From Duganella sp. CF517 (GTDB taxonomy: Bacteria; Pseudomonadota; Gammaproteobacteria; Burkholderiales; Burkholderiaceae_D): DNA of 64,000 nt. Both the position numbers and the translations under genes were made by a program. The notes beneath the pieces were generated by a model. It searched no databases. It worked only from the letters and a program-made list of their open reading frames with translations, and was not told the DNA's origin. The stretch lies in the NCBI RefSeq assembly GCF_900110275.1, contig NZ_FODC01000002.1, positions 868,001 to 932,000 on the forward strand, in the 5' to 3' direction. Positions 46,356 to 54,374 of the stretch are shown here, piece by piece (positions within the stretch are counted from its first letter, which is position 1; every line of letters begins with the position of its first letter).

Positions 46356-47894
46356 TTAAGCGTGGTAAGCGGACTCGCCGTGGGTGGTGATGTCCAGGCC
46401 TTCGCGCTCTTCCTCTTCAGGCACGCGCAGGCCGATGACCACGTCGACCAGCTTGTAGGCGATGAACGAAACCACGGCCGACCACAGGATGGTGACGCCG
46501 ACGGCGGTCGCCTGGGTGGTGACCTGGCCCATAATCGAGTAGTCGGGCGATGCCTTGTTGGCGACGTAGTCGAAGATGCCCTGGCCGCCGAGCGATGGCG
46601 CGGCGAACACACCGGTCAGGATCGCGCCGAGGATACCGCCGACGCCGTGGACGCCGAACACGTCCAGGGAGTCGTCGGCGCCCAGCAGGCGTTTCAGACC
46701 GTTCACACCCCACAGGCAGATCACACCGGCGGCCAGGCCGATGATCAGCGCGCCCATCGGACCGACGAAGCCGCAGGCCGGGGTGATGGCGACCAGACCG
46801 GCCACCGCACCCGAGGCGCCACCCAGCATCGATGGCTTGCCTTTGAAGATCCACTCGGCGAACACCCACGCCACGGTGGCGGCGGCGGTTGCCAGCAAGG
46901 TGTTGATGAAGGCCAGCGCGGCGATGTCAGCGGCTTCCAGCGCCGAACCGGCGTTGAAACCGAACCAGCCGACCCACAGCAGCGAAGCGCCGATCATGGT
47001 CATGGTGACCGAGTGCGGAGCCATCGATTCGCGGCCGTAGCCGACGCGTTTGCCGATCATGTAGGCACCGACCAGGCCGGCGACAGCGGCGTTGATGTGC
47101 ACCACGGTGCCGCCGGCGAAGTCCAGCGCGCCTTTTTGGAACAGGAAGCCGGCTTTGGCGCCTTCGGTGGCGGCGGTGGCCGCGTCCTTGATCGCGTCCG
47201 GACCGGTCCAGAACCAGACCATGTGGGCGATCGGCAGGTAGGCGAAGGTGAACCACAGCACCACGAAGGCGAGCACGGCGGTGAACTTGGCGCGTTCGGC
47301 GAAGGCGCCGACGATCAGGCCGCACGTGATGGCGGCGAACGTGGCCTGGAAGGCGACGTAGATAAATTCAGGAATGACCACGCCTTTGCTGAAGGTGGCC
47401 GCGTACGAGAACGCGCCCTTGGTCGGATCCCAGATGCCGTTCAGGAAGGCACGGTCGAATTTGCCGTAGAAGGCGTTGCCTTCGGTGAATGCCAGCGAAT
47501 AGCCGTACACGCACCACAGCACCACGATCAAGGCGAAGACCATGAACACCTGCATCAGGATCGACAGCATGTTTTTGGAACGGACCAGGCCGCCGTAGAA
47601 CAGCGCCAGGCCGGGAATCGTCATCAGGATCACCAGCAAGGTGGCGACCATCATCCAGGCGGTGTCGCCCTTCTGTGGCGCGGGAGCCGGTGCCGGTGCG
47701 GCCTCGGCGGCGGCCGGCGCGGCTGCGGCGGGCGCGGCTGGCGCGGCGGCCGGCGCTTCAGGCGCGGCGGCGGCCGGCGCGGTGGCTGCGGCGGGCGCGT
47801 CGGCCGGCTTGGCCTCCTGAGCGTGGACCGGCGCGGCGAGTGCAAACAGGATGGATACCCCAGCGAGCAATGTTGTTATAGTTTTCTTCATCAA
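46356..47894 (-). CDS. amtB: AmtB ammonium transporter with Ala/Pro-rich N-terminal extension
   Basis: A 512-residue protein, about 80 residues longer than a minimal AmtB. A signal peptide (1-25, ALAAPVHAQ) is followed by about 50 residues consisting almost only of Ala and Pro (26-75), then eleven membrane helices starting DTAWMMVATLLVILMTIPGLALFYGGLVRSKN. LDFAGGTVVHINAAVAGLVG and FGVHGVGGILGAILTGVFA carry the pore-lining histidines. It conducts ammonium or ammonia and is gated by GlnK, whose gene is immediately upstream (8-bp gap). Transcription is expected from the NtrC/sigma-54 promoter ahead of the porin gene. Confidence 0.95.
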   Translation of the reverse strand: MMKKTITTLLAGVSILFALAAPVHAQEAKPADAPAAATAPAAAAPEAPAAAPAAPAAAAPAAAEAAPAPAPAPQKGDTAWMMVATLLVILMTIPGLALFYGGLVRSKNMLSILMQVFMVFALIVVLWCVYGYSLAFTEGNAFYGKFDRAFLNGIWDPTKGAFSYAATFSKGVVIPEFIYVAFQATFAAITCGLIVGAFAERAKFTAVLAFVVLWFTFAYLPIAHMVWFWTGPDAIKDAATAATEGAKAGFLFQKGALDFAGGTVVHINAAVAGLVGAYMIGKRVGYGRESMAPHSVTMTMIGASLLWVGWFGFNAGSALEAADIAALAFINTLLATAAATVAWVFAEWIFKGKPSMLGGASGAVAGLVAITPACGFVGPMGALIIGLAAGVICLWGVNGLKRLLGADDSLDVFGVHGVGGILGAILTGVFAAPSLGGQGIFDYVANKASPDYSIMGQVTTQATAVGVTILWSAVVSFIAYKLVDVVIGLRVPEEEEREGLDITTHGESAYHA

Positions 47895-47902
47895 TCTTCC
47901 CC

Positions 47903-48253
<351 letters not shown>

Positions 48254-49024
48254 TTAGAAGGTTTTGGAAATGGTAAGCACGGCACCGGTTTTGCCGAGGT
48301 TCTTGCCGCGGCCGACATAGGCGTCCGTATCGGTGGAGATCGCGGCCACGGCCACGGTTACGACGCCGAAATCTTTGGTGATGCCGATTTTGTAGTCGTT
48401 GTAGCTGAAGGCCGAGTTGTTCTTGACGGTCTGGCGGCCCAGGTGGACGTTCAGGAAGTAGCCGTCATAGATGTCGGTGTTGAGCTGGGCGTCGACGTAG
48501 CCGCTGTCTTTGCTGTCGGCGGTGCCGAACAGGTTGGTGGTCGAACGGGAATACTTGACGGAGAACGGGCCGACGCCGATTTGGGCGTACAGTTCGAAGG
48601 TGTTGGCGCTGGTGGCCAGTTTGTTCGACGGATAGTAGTAATACAGGCCGCCGACGTCGTAGGTGACATTGGGGGCGATCTCGCCGCGCTTGCCGCCGTA
48701 GACATCAATTTCCACATCGGCGTCGCCGCCGCCGTCCTTGACCCACTTGATGGTCGAGGCCCAGGTGCCGACATACAGGCCGGTCGGATTGTTGACGTAA
48801 TCCACGCCGCCTTGCAGCGCTGGATTGAGACGGGTTTGCGAAATGCCGCGATAACGGTAGTCGCTGACCACACCAACGTTGTAGCTGATTTGGTGGTCCG
48901 GTGCCGGTTCGGCAGCGGCCGGGGCCGCAGGCGCGGGTTGCGCTTCCTGGGCCTGCGCCGAAGCGCTCATGGTGGCGAATGCGAAGGTCAATGCTGCGAT
49001 AAGAGTCAGGTTCGTGCTTTTCAT
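48254..49024 (-). CDS. TorF-family putative porin
   Basis: A 256-residue outer-membrane protein with a signal peptide (about 1-25) and a short Ala/Pro-rich linker. SYNVGVVSDYRYRGISQTRLNPALQGGVDY is the TorF-family hallmark, and the chain ends in an aromatic strand (GAVLTISKTF). It is the first gene of the porin-glnK-amtB operon, 12 bp from glnK. By context it probably helps nitrogen compounds cross the outer membrane under nitrogen limitation; this is inference. The start at 49024 gives the signal peptide MKSTNLTLIAALTFAF. Confidence 0.88.
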   Translation of the reverse strand: MKSTNLTLIAALTFAFATMSASAQAQEAQPAPAAPAAAEPAPDHQISYNVGVVSDYRYRGISQTRLNPALQGGVDYVNNPTGLYVGTWASTIKWVKDGGGDADVEIDVYGGKRGEIAPNVTYDVGGLYYYYPSNKLATSANTFELYAQIGVGPFSVKYSRSTTNLFGTADSKDSGYVDAQLNTDIYDGYFLNVHLGRQTVKNNSAFSYNDYKIGITKDFGVVTVAVAAISTDTDAYVGRGKNLGKTGAVLTISKTF

Positions 49025-49127
49025 AATTTTGTCCTTGTAGTTATCGAACTTAGTCACAGATAGGGAATACGGTTACGGGTAAAATCCTTTTGAGGCGAAG
49101 CAGTGAGCGGCATTCATTGACTTCTTT

Positions 49128-49143
49128 AGCAGAATGCGTGCCA
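49128..49143 (-). promoter_or_regulatory. Sigma-54 (RpoN) promoter of porin-glnK-amtB
   Basis: On the minus strand the sequence TGGCACGCATTCTGCT matches the sigma-54 consensus (TGGCACG-N4-TTGCW). The invariant GG and GC are separated by exactly ten bases, and only one core base differs. It would start transcription about 90 bp before the porin ATG. Confidence 0.85.
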
Positions 49144-49245
49144 GCTAATGTTGCTCGCTGGATAGCTGCCGTAGCATCCGCGACAACGGACGTACTCCCA
49201 CGAAAGTGATAATTTGAAAGTGTCGAACGCAAGAGTCTTTGGTTT

Positions 49246-49262
49246 TGCACCACAATGACGCA
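49246..49262. promoter_or_regulatory. NtrC-like binding site, proximal
   Basis: TGCACCACAATGACGCA, 17 bp, has one perfect NtrC half-site (TGCACC) and an imperfect partner (GACGCA for GGTGCA). Its centre lies about 21 bp, two helical turns, from the second site, as expected for an NtrC enhancer. It is roughly 140 bp upstream of the predicted transcription start. Confidence 0.65.
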
Positions 49263-49266
49263 AGTG

Positions 49267-49283
49267 CGCACTTTTATAGTGCA
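49267..49283. promoter_or_regulatory. NtrC-like binding site, distal
   Basis: CGCACTTTTATAGTGCA, 17 bp, an almost perfect dyad (CGCACT/AGTGCA) close to the NtrC consensus TGCACC-N5-GGTGCA. It pairs with the site at 49246-49262. It is also only 30 bp from the divergent ubiK start, so binding could affect that gene. Confidence 0.65.
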
Positions 49284-49312
49284 GACATAACCCCACCAGA
49301 TCAAGGAATATT

Positions 49313-49570
49313 ATGGATATGAACACTTTTTTTAATGACTTGCAAAACAAGATCAGCCAGGCCGTCCAAAACTCACCAGCAAAGGACATTGAGAAGAACG
49401 TCAAGTCCATGATGACGCAGGGCTTCTCCAAACTGGACCTGGTGACGCGCGAGGAATTTGATGTTCAAACGCAAGTTTTAGCGAAAACCCGCGCGAAATT
49501 GGAAACGCTGGAAACGCGTCTGGCGGAACTGGAAGCGAAGGCGGCGCCGAAGAGCGATATCATCATCTAA
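49313..49570 (+). CDS. ubiK: UbiK, accessory factor for ubiquinone biosynthesis
   Basis: An 85-residue BMFP-domain protein. The N-terminal part (MDMNTFFNDLQNKISQAVQ) and the C-terminal coiled coil (TRAKLETLETRLAELEAKA) are the UbiK/YqiC layout. UbiK assists the soluble Ubi complex in ubiquinone synthesis, forming a trimer with membrane-fusogenic features in known cases. It diverges from the nitrogen-regulated operon and is monocistronic, followed by a palindromic repeat. Confidence 0.88.
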   Translation: MDMNTFFNDLQNKISQAVQNSPAKDIEKNVKSMMTQGFSKLDLVTREEFDVQTQVLAKTRAKLETLETRLAELEAKAAPKSDIII

Positions 49571-49602
49571 TCTGGCCAGCGGCGCCGGTGTCACCACGGC
49601 GA

Positions 49603-49700
49603 CACGTTGGGCGGATTAGGTGGAACGCCGTAATCGGCCATGCATGCGCCGTTGATGGCGCATGCACGGCCGATTACGCTTCGCAAATCCGCCCTACGTG
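49603..49700. repeat. Full-length dispersed palindromic repeat (98 bp)
   Basis: Begins CACGTTGGGCGGATTAGG and ends ATCCGCCCTACGTG. A central dyad CATGCGCC-GTTGAT-GGCGCATG makes the tip of a long hairpin. Same length as the copy at 36156-36253, with about nine tenths agreement in the outer left arm. It lies between the converging ubiK and putative immunity genes, at the border of the lower-GC accessory pair. Confidence 0.9.
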
Positions 49701-49714
49701 CCCCTTGCGTATGC

Positions 49715-50188
49715 CTAGCGCCTGTCATACTGGCGACGCTTGGCGCGTATCCTAAAGCGGCGGTGAAAACCAAAAGGCCGACTAACGCCGCAAGGCTCAA
49801 GCACATACGGCAGCGCGAAGGTATCTCTGCTCAGCAACTCCAAGGTCCAGTCCATGTCGCCGAGAAAGCGAAATCGAATGGCATTGGGTGGGCACACATC
49901 GACCAACGAAAAGACACCGCTCGCGTAAATCGAACCAAGCCATGCGGAATCAATTACTTGGTAACCGGCATCGAAAAGGTAGATGTGCATCGCTTCTTGA
50001 TTTGTGATGTTGTCAGTGACGAAAGCGAGCACGAGGTCGTTCCATCGTATGGCAGTCTCTAACACCGCACCGTTGACGATCTTCCCCGTCGGTTGACCGT
50101 TGGACACTATTTCACTTTGCGGCATCTCTTCACTGAAGGGCGAGTCTAGCAAGCGGAGAGAAAATTCGGATGGCGGAAGCAGTCTCAC
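49715..50188 (-). CDS. Unrecognised 157-residue protein, putative immunity partner of the upstream gene
   Basis: I do not recognise this family. The start is a GTG at 50188 with AGGA seven bases upstream, 11 bp after the stop of the gene at 50200-50913, so the two are co-transcribed. The protein has no signal peptide or obvious membrane helix, is rich in predicted beta-strand (LVLAFVTDN, IRFRFLGDMDWTLELLSRD) and has a basic tail (HRRFRIRAKRRQYDRR). Base composition is unusual here: 50% G+C over 49861-49980 by direct count. Size, order, composition and tight spacing resemble an immunity gene downstream of a toxin. That role is inference. Confidence 0.5.
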   Translation of the reverse strand: MRLLPPSEFSLRLLDSPFSEEMPQSEIVSNGQPTGKIVNGAVLETAIRWNDLVLAFVTDNITNQEAMHIYLFDAGYQVIDSAWLGSIYASGVFSLVDVCPPNAIRFRFLGDMDWTLELLSRDTFALPYVLEPCGVSRPFGFHRRFRIRAKRRQYDRR

Positions 50189-50199
50189 GTTTGTTCCTG

Positions 50200-50913
50200 C
50201 TAAAAGAAGCCGATACCGAAAGATGCCAGCGCGCCTCCCACAAACGCGCCCATTGTGACGCAAACGGGCGCGGCGGGGCCGCAGACAAGTCCCGCCATGG
50301 CACCGCCAGCGATCCCTCCCCCGATACCTGCGCCAGTTGCCAAAAGTTCCGCCCTCGTCGTCGAAAGCTTGTTGGTCGATGTTGCAATATTGTATGCCGA
50401 TATCCCGAGAGATATCACGATCAAGGAGCGCCCGATATACGAGAGGCGCGACAGGGCTGCGCTTATCTTCTGATTGGACTTTCCAGCCGATTTAACTATC
50501 GAGGCGTACACCTTGTCCTTCTTACCAGACGTAAGGTTCTTGAACATCGCTTCTTTTCCATAGTGAAGGGACGTGTGGCGCGCGACCGACTCATTTAACG
50601 AGTAACCCGACACTTTGAATTTTTGCGCCATCGCTCTGCCTACCGGCGTGCTTTGCCTCCTAAAAATCTCCATGATCAGGTTTCTGGTTTCTTGCGCCTG
50701 CTTAGCCGCATCGTCCCAGCTAATTTTTCCTGCGTGCGCATCAGCTTCCAATTTTCTTGCCATCAGTTTGATCTCACGGGCGTAGGCGAGCCGTGTGCCT
50801 GATTCGATGGTTACGTGCGCTCCCACGTTCGCTAGCTGGGTTTCTAACGCTTTGATGGATTGGTCAAATAGCTTTTTGTCTTCGCAATCTTTGATAGAGA
50901 TTGGATCTGCCAT
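50200..50913 (-). CDS. Unrecognised membrane-active, toxin-like protein with C-terminal glycine-zipper
   Basis: A 237-residue protein without an N-terminal signal peptide. Residues 1-130 are charged and helical (KLFDQSIKALETQL, MARKLEADAHAGKISWDDAAKQA). A hydrophobic helix at about 159-175 (YIGRSLIVISLGISAYNIA) is followed by a Gly/Ala-rich double helix at 190-237 (GAGIGGGIAGGAMAGLV, then CGPAAPVCVTMGAFVGGALA). From memory this tail (GRxLIV...SxYNIA... CGPxAPVCV...GGAL) recurs at the C-termini of polymorphic and type VI-type toxins, but I cannot name a family. G+C is 50% over 50521-50640. The start at ATG 50913 is preferred over 50922. Alternatives: a membrane-stress protein or a phage-derived protein. 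Confidence 0.5.
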   Translation of the reverse strand: MADPISIKDCEDKKLFDQSIKALETQLANVGAHVTIESGTRLAYAREIKLMARKLEADAHAGKISWDDAAKQAQETRNLIMEIFRRQSTPVGRAMAQKFKVSGYSLNESVARHTSLHYGKEAMFKNLTSGKKDKVYASIVKSAGKSNQKISAALSRLSYIGRSLIVISLGISAYNIATSTNKLSTTRAELLATGAGIGGGIAGGAMAGLVCGPAAPVCVTMGAFVGGALASFGIGFF

Positions 50914-51065
50914 GTAAGTCACCTTCGTCGGGGAGGATAACCTTCAGGATAGATCGCTAAAATGTGGCGCGGATTGTGCCGCATCAATTCGTCAGGTCAC
51001 GCAACCCCGCTCTCCCAACGAAAATGCACGATTGTCCGCCCCACCGCATCCCATCGCATCGCGCT

Positions 51066-52502
51066 TTATTTGAAGGTGACGCCCTCGACGAACTTGCCGA
51101 TATCGAGCACGTTCGCCTCGGCGCCGTTGATCTTGCGGCCGCCGACCGTCACGTTGTCGATGGTGATGTTCCTGACCTTGCGCGTCTCGTCGTAGCCGTA
51201 GATCACGGACGCGCCGGGCGAGCCGTTGCCTGAAAAATGAATGTTGCGCAACGTGACATTCTCGATGCCCCGCCCGGGACTCGTATTGTATTTAGGCGTG
51301 AAGGCGATGTGCAGGTTGAACAGCTTGCCCTCCTCGATGCGCTCCACCCGGATATCTTCAAACAACACGTCCCGCACCAGATTGTCGTCGGCGGCCATGA
51401 TGCCGATCGCGCCCTCGTACTCGGGGTCGTCCTCGTCGTGATCGAGGATGTCGATATTGCTGAAGCGGATACGTTCCAGCACCTCCGGCTCCGGATGCGC
51501 CGGCGACGGCGTGTTGCCGTGGATGCCGATCATGACCGCGTGCGCGATGTCGGCCCACAAGGTCGAGTCCTTGACGACGATGTCGCGCGTGTTGCCCCAA
51601 ATGTCCCAACGGTGGTTATACAAGGTGATGCAATCGTCGGACGTGCGGATGAAGCTGTCGGCGACCGTCACGCGCTCGCAGGCGAAATGCCCCAGCCCGT
51701 CAGACCACTTGCCGCCGCCGATGGTGCGGATGTTGCGCTCCTCGATATCTTGCGACGTAATGCAGCGCATCGTCCCGTGCGTCTGGTTGAAGAAGATCGG
51801 CCCGTCGATCACCACGTTCTTGGAATCCTTGATCGTCAGCATATCGACGCTGTCGAACAGGCCATCGCTGACGACCTTGACGTTTTGCACGCCGTTGATG
51901 ATCAGCGGGCGCTTGAGCATGGCCGAGCCGTCGATGTACACGGTGGTGTTGGAGCGCAGATTGAAATCGCCATCGTGCACGCCGGGGCCGAAGTACACCA
52001 CCGGCTGGGTGAAGTCCGGCGTCTCGCCCTTGCCGATCGCCTCGTTGGACTTGCGCGCCGGCGGCTTGGGCATGTCCTTGCGGATCGCGTGCGTGAACAG
52101 GTGCAGGTTATGCAGGCGGTCGTCGTCGAATTCGATGCTGAGGTTGACGGGGCGGTTCAGCGTGAAGAACGCGGTCCGGCCCTTGATGACCGGTTTGATG
52201 CCCTTGGCGTCCGGACGAATCGCGACGTTAGAAAAGCGGCCGTTGTTCTTTTGCACAGCCACTTCCACCGGACCGTCGAAGTTGAAGTAGACCATCGACG
52301 CGGTGCTTTGGGTGTCGAGGTCGACTTTGACCTTATATTCGTAAAGGTCCTGCCAGACCCCGCCAGGGGTGCGCACGCGAACCGTGAAGTCGTCGCTGTG
52401 GTGCGAGTACCTGATCTGCTCGGGGAATGGGAATACCTGCACCTGCGCCGAGGACGAGGCGCACCACAGCACGGCTGCCGCCGCTAGAATCTTTTTGAAC
52501 AC
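51066..52502 (-). CDS. Secreted right-handed beta-helix glycoside hydrolase, GH28-like
   Basis: A 478-residue exported protein. The start is GTG 52502 behind a CAGGAG ribosome site, with signal peptide about 1-19. The first 150 residues form a beta-rich domain; the remainder is a parallel beta-helix with repeated NV/NI-xxx-G turns (RNITIDNVTVGGRKING). The segment RTSDDCITLYNHRWDIWGNTRDIVVKDSTLW resembles the DDxI active-site region of GH28 and related helices. Substrate is uncertain: the neighbouring uronate genes favour a pectin-like or other uronic-acid polymer. A LacI-type operator lies 26 bp upstream of the start. It follows the GH43 gene in the same direction. Confidence 0.72.
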   Translation of the reverse strand: MFKKILAAAAVLWCASSSAQVQVFPFPEQIRYSHHSDDFTVRVRTPGGVWQDLYEYKVKVDLDTQSTASMVYFNFDGPVEVAVQKNNGRFSNVAIRPDAKGIKPVIKGRTAFFTLNRPVNLSIEFDDDRLHNLHLFTHAIRKDMPKPPARKSNEAIGKGETPDFTQPVVYFGPGVHDGDFNLRSNTTVYIDGSAMLKRPLIINGVQNVKVVSDGLFDSVDMLTIKDSKNVVIDGPIFFNQTHGTMRCITSQDIEERNIRTIGGGKWSDGLGHFACERVTVADSFIRTSDDCITLYNHRWDIWGNTRDIVVKDSTLWADIAHAVMIGIHGNTPSPAHPEPEVLERIRFSNIDILDHDEDDPEYEGAIGIMAADDNLVRDVLFEDIRVERIEEGKLFNLHIAFTPKYNTSPGRGIENVTLRNIHFSGNGSPGASVIYGYDETRKVRNITIDNVTVGGRKINGAEANVLDIGKFVEGVTFK

Positions 52503-52527
52503 GCGGGTCTCCTGATTTTTAATGTCA

Positions 52528-52541
52528 TGTTATCGATAACT
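52528..52541. promoter_or_regulatory. LacI-type operator upstream of the GH28-like gene
   Basis: TGTTATCGATAACT, matching 13 of 14 bases of the perfect palindrome at 54328-54341. The central CG and flanking TTA/TAA are typical of LacI-family sites. It lies in the 62-bp gap between the GH43 stop and the GH28-like start, suggesting the second gene has its own controlled promoter. Confidence 0.7.
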
Positions 52542-52564
52542 ACTCCGCCGCCGATGCTATCACG

Positions 52565-54235
52565 TTAACGTGTGACTCGGAAGTAATCGACGTCGATATA
52601 CGAGTGGGATACTGGCTTCTTGCCGGTTAACGGCCAGCGTGTGCTGACCAGGCCGACCTGCGCGCCCACCCAGCGTCCCACCGTCGCCTGGAACGGCTTG
52701 CCCGCCGGCGTGAACTGTTTGCCGTTCAGGCTGTACGAAAACGTCACCAGCGCGCCATCTCCGACCTCCGCGCGCAGATACACAGGCTCGCGGCCCACGG
52801 TACGCAACGGTTCGACAACCTCCTTGCACGTCAGCGCCGGCTCCTCGCAGGTGGACAGCACCAGCCGCGTCACGCCATCGCTCTGACGCAAGCCCAGCCA
52901 CGCATACCGAATCCCCAGCACCAGCAGTCCGGCCCGTTGAAGATCGGCGCCGCGCGCCTCGATCTTCGTCTCGACCGCGAAGACCGGCGCCGGAAACTTC
53001 TGCGTCAGCACAGATGGCACCTCGCGCGCGCTGCCCTCCTCCGGCGCGGACAAGGCCGGCAGCCGCAGGAAGCCGGGCCGCGCCTTCAGCGAATACCAGC
53101 CGCCGACAGCGTTGGACGCCGGATTGGCATTCCACTGCCATTGCAGACCGAGCGGACCGGCGCCAAACTCGTCCCCCGTCGGCGGCGCCAGGATGCCGCG
53201 ATCCTTTCCGGCCGGCTTGGCGAACGTCGGCACCGGCTCGCCGACACCGGTGTTGTCCTTGTCCACGCCGATCACCGGCCAACCGTCGCGCCACTGCATC
53301 GGCTGCAAATGGACGACCCGCCCATATGCGCCCCGATCCTGGAAATGATAGAACCAGTCGCGCCCGTCCACCCCATCCACCCACGCGCCCTGGTGCGGCC
53401 CGTTGATCGTGGAAGTGCCCTGCGCCATGACGATCCTGTCCTCGTACGGTCCTTCGATGTCGCGCGACCTGAACACCGACTGCCAGCCATGCTCGACGCC
53501 GCCGGCCGGCGCGAAGATGTAGTAGTAGCCATCCTTCTTGTGCAGCTTAGGCCCCTCGACCGTGTGATAGCCCGGCAACTTGTCGCCATTGATGATGTCT
53601 TTGCCGCGCTCGTCGAGCAGTTTGCGGGCGTCCGCGTCCATGCGGCGCAAGGTCAGGATGTTGTTGATGCCGGAGCGGCTCTTGGCCCAGCCGTGCACCA
53701 GCCAGGCCTTGCCGTCGTCGTCCCACAGCGGCGCCGGATCGATGATGCCCTTGCCCGCCAGCAGCAGATGCGGCGCGCTCCACGGACCGGCGAAGTTTTG
53801 CGCCGTCATCACATAGACGCCGAAATCCGGCTCCGGATAGAAGATCCAGAACTTGCCGGCGTGGTGGCGCAGCGCCGGCGCCCACACGCCCTTGCCCGGC
53901 TGCGGCTTGGCGAACACCTCCCCCGGCACCAGCTTCGGCAGCGCGTGCCCAACCAGCTCCCAGTTGACCATGTCGGACGATTGCAGCAGCGGCAGTCCGG
54001 GCGCGTTGCTAAAGCTGGAGGACGTCATGTAGAACATCTGCCCGGCACGGATCACGTCCGGATCGGAATAGTCGGCATACAGGATGGGGTTTTGATACCG
54101 GCCGTCGCCAAGGTCGGCGACCCACGGCTGGCTGGACGGCGGCTGCGCGGCGGCCGAGGCTTCCGCAGCGAAGCACGGGCTGGAACACAGGCTAAGAAAC
54201 AGGGCGACAGCGGATTTCAACAGGCCACTCCTCAC
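52565..54235 (-). CDS. Secreted GH43-family glycosidase with C-terminal beta-sandwich domain
   Basis: A 556-residue exported enzyme (signal peptide about 1-23, GTG start at 54235). The five-bladed propeller (about 40-330) has the GH43 catalytic triad: base Asp in YADYSDPDVIR, pKa-modulating Asp in IIDPAPLWDDDGKAW and acid Glu in HTVEGPKLHKKDGYYY. The C-terminal half (about 350-556) is the beta-sandwich seen in beta-xylosidase/arabinofuranosidase members. Likely activity: removal of arabinose or xylose side groups from plant-type glycans. It diverges from kduI across a gap with a LacI-type operator and precedes the GH28-like gene. Confidence 0.88.
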   Translation of the reverse strand: MRSGLLKSAVALFLSLCSSPCFAAEASAAAQPPSSQPWVADLGDGRYQNPILYADYSDPDVIRAGQMFYMTSSSFSNAPGLPLLQSSDMVNWELVGHALPKLVPGEVFAKPQPGKGVWAPALRHHAGKFWIFYPEPDFGVYVMTAQNFAGPWSAPHLLLAGKGIIDPAPLWDDDGKAWLVHGWAKSRSGINNILTLRRMDADARKLLDERGKDIINGDKLPGYHTVEGPKLHKKDGYYYIFAPAGGVEHGWQSVFRSRDIEGPYEDRIVMAQGTSTINGPHQGAWVDGVDGRDWFYHFQDRGAYGRVVHLQPMQWRDGWPVIGVDKDNTGVGEPVPTFAKPAGKDRGILAPPTGDEFGAGPLGLQWQWNANPASNAVGGWYSLKARPGFLRLPALSAPEEGSAREVPSVLTQKFPAPVFAVETKIEARGADLQRAGLLVLGIRYAWLGLRQSDGVTRLVLSTCEEPALTCKEVVEPLRTVGREPVYLRAEVGDGALVTFSYSLNGKQFTPAGKPFQATVGRWVGAQVGLVSTRWPLTGKKPVSHSYIDVDYFRVTR

Positions 54236-54297
54236 GAATCAATCTTCAAGTTGATCAAGCCGGACTCCGAAAACCACGGTCCCCGGCATCCTGCGCG

Positions 54298-54327
54298 TTG
54301 CTTTTCAAACGAGTATGCCATTATACT
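54298..54327 (+). promoter_or_regulatory. Sigma-70-type promoter of the kduI operon
   Basis: TTGCTT, an 18-base spacer, then TATACT. The LacI-type operator begins at the base after the -10 box and would cover the start of transcription, a standard repressor position. Confidence 0.5.
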
Positions 54328-54341
54328 TGTTATCGATAACA
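54328..54341. promoter_or_regulatory. LacI-type operator of the uronate operon
   Basis: TGTTATCGATAACA is a perfect 14-bp palindrome centred on CG. It sits between the divergent GH43 gene and kduI, just downstream of a -10-like TATACT. A near-identical copy precedes the GH28-like gene. No LacI-family gene is in the window, so the regulator must be encoded elsewhere. Confidence 0.75.
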
Positions 54342-54374
54342 GATATCAGTAGAATTCATTTTCAGGAGACTTAG

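Noticed and set aside
52561..52572. Perfect palindrome CACGTTAACGTG considered as an operator
   Set aside because: It overlaps the last codons and stop of the GH43 gene and occurs only once; the LacI-type palindrome 20 bp away is a better explained site.
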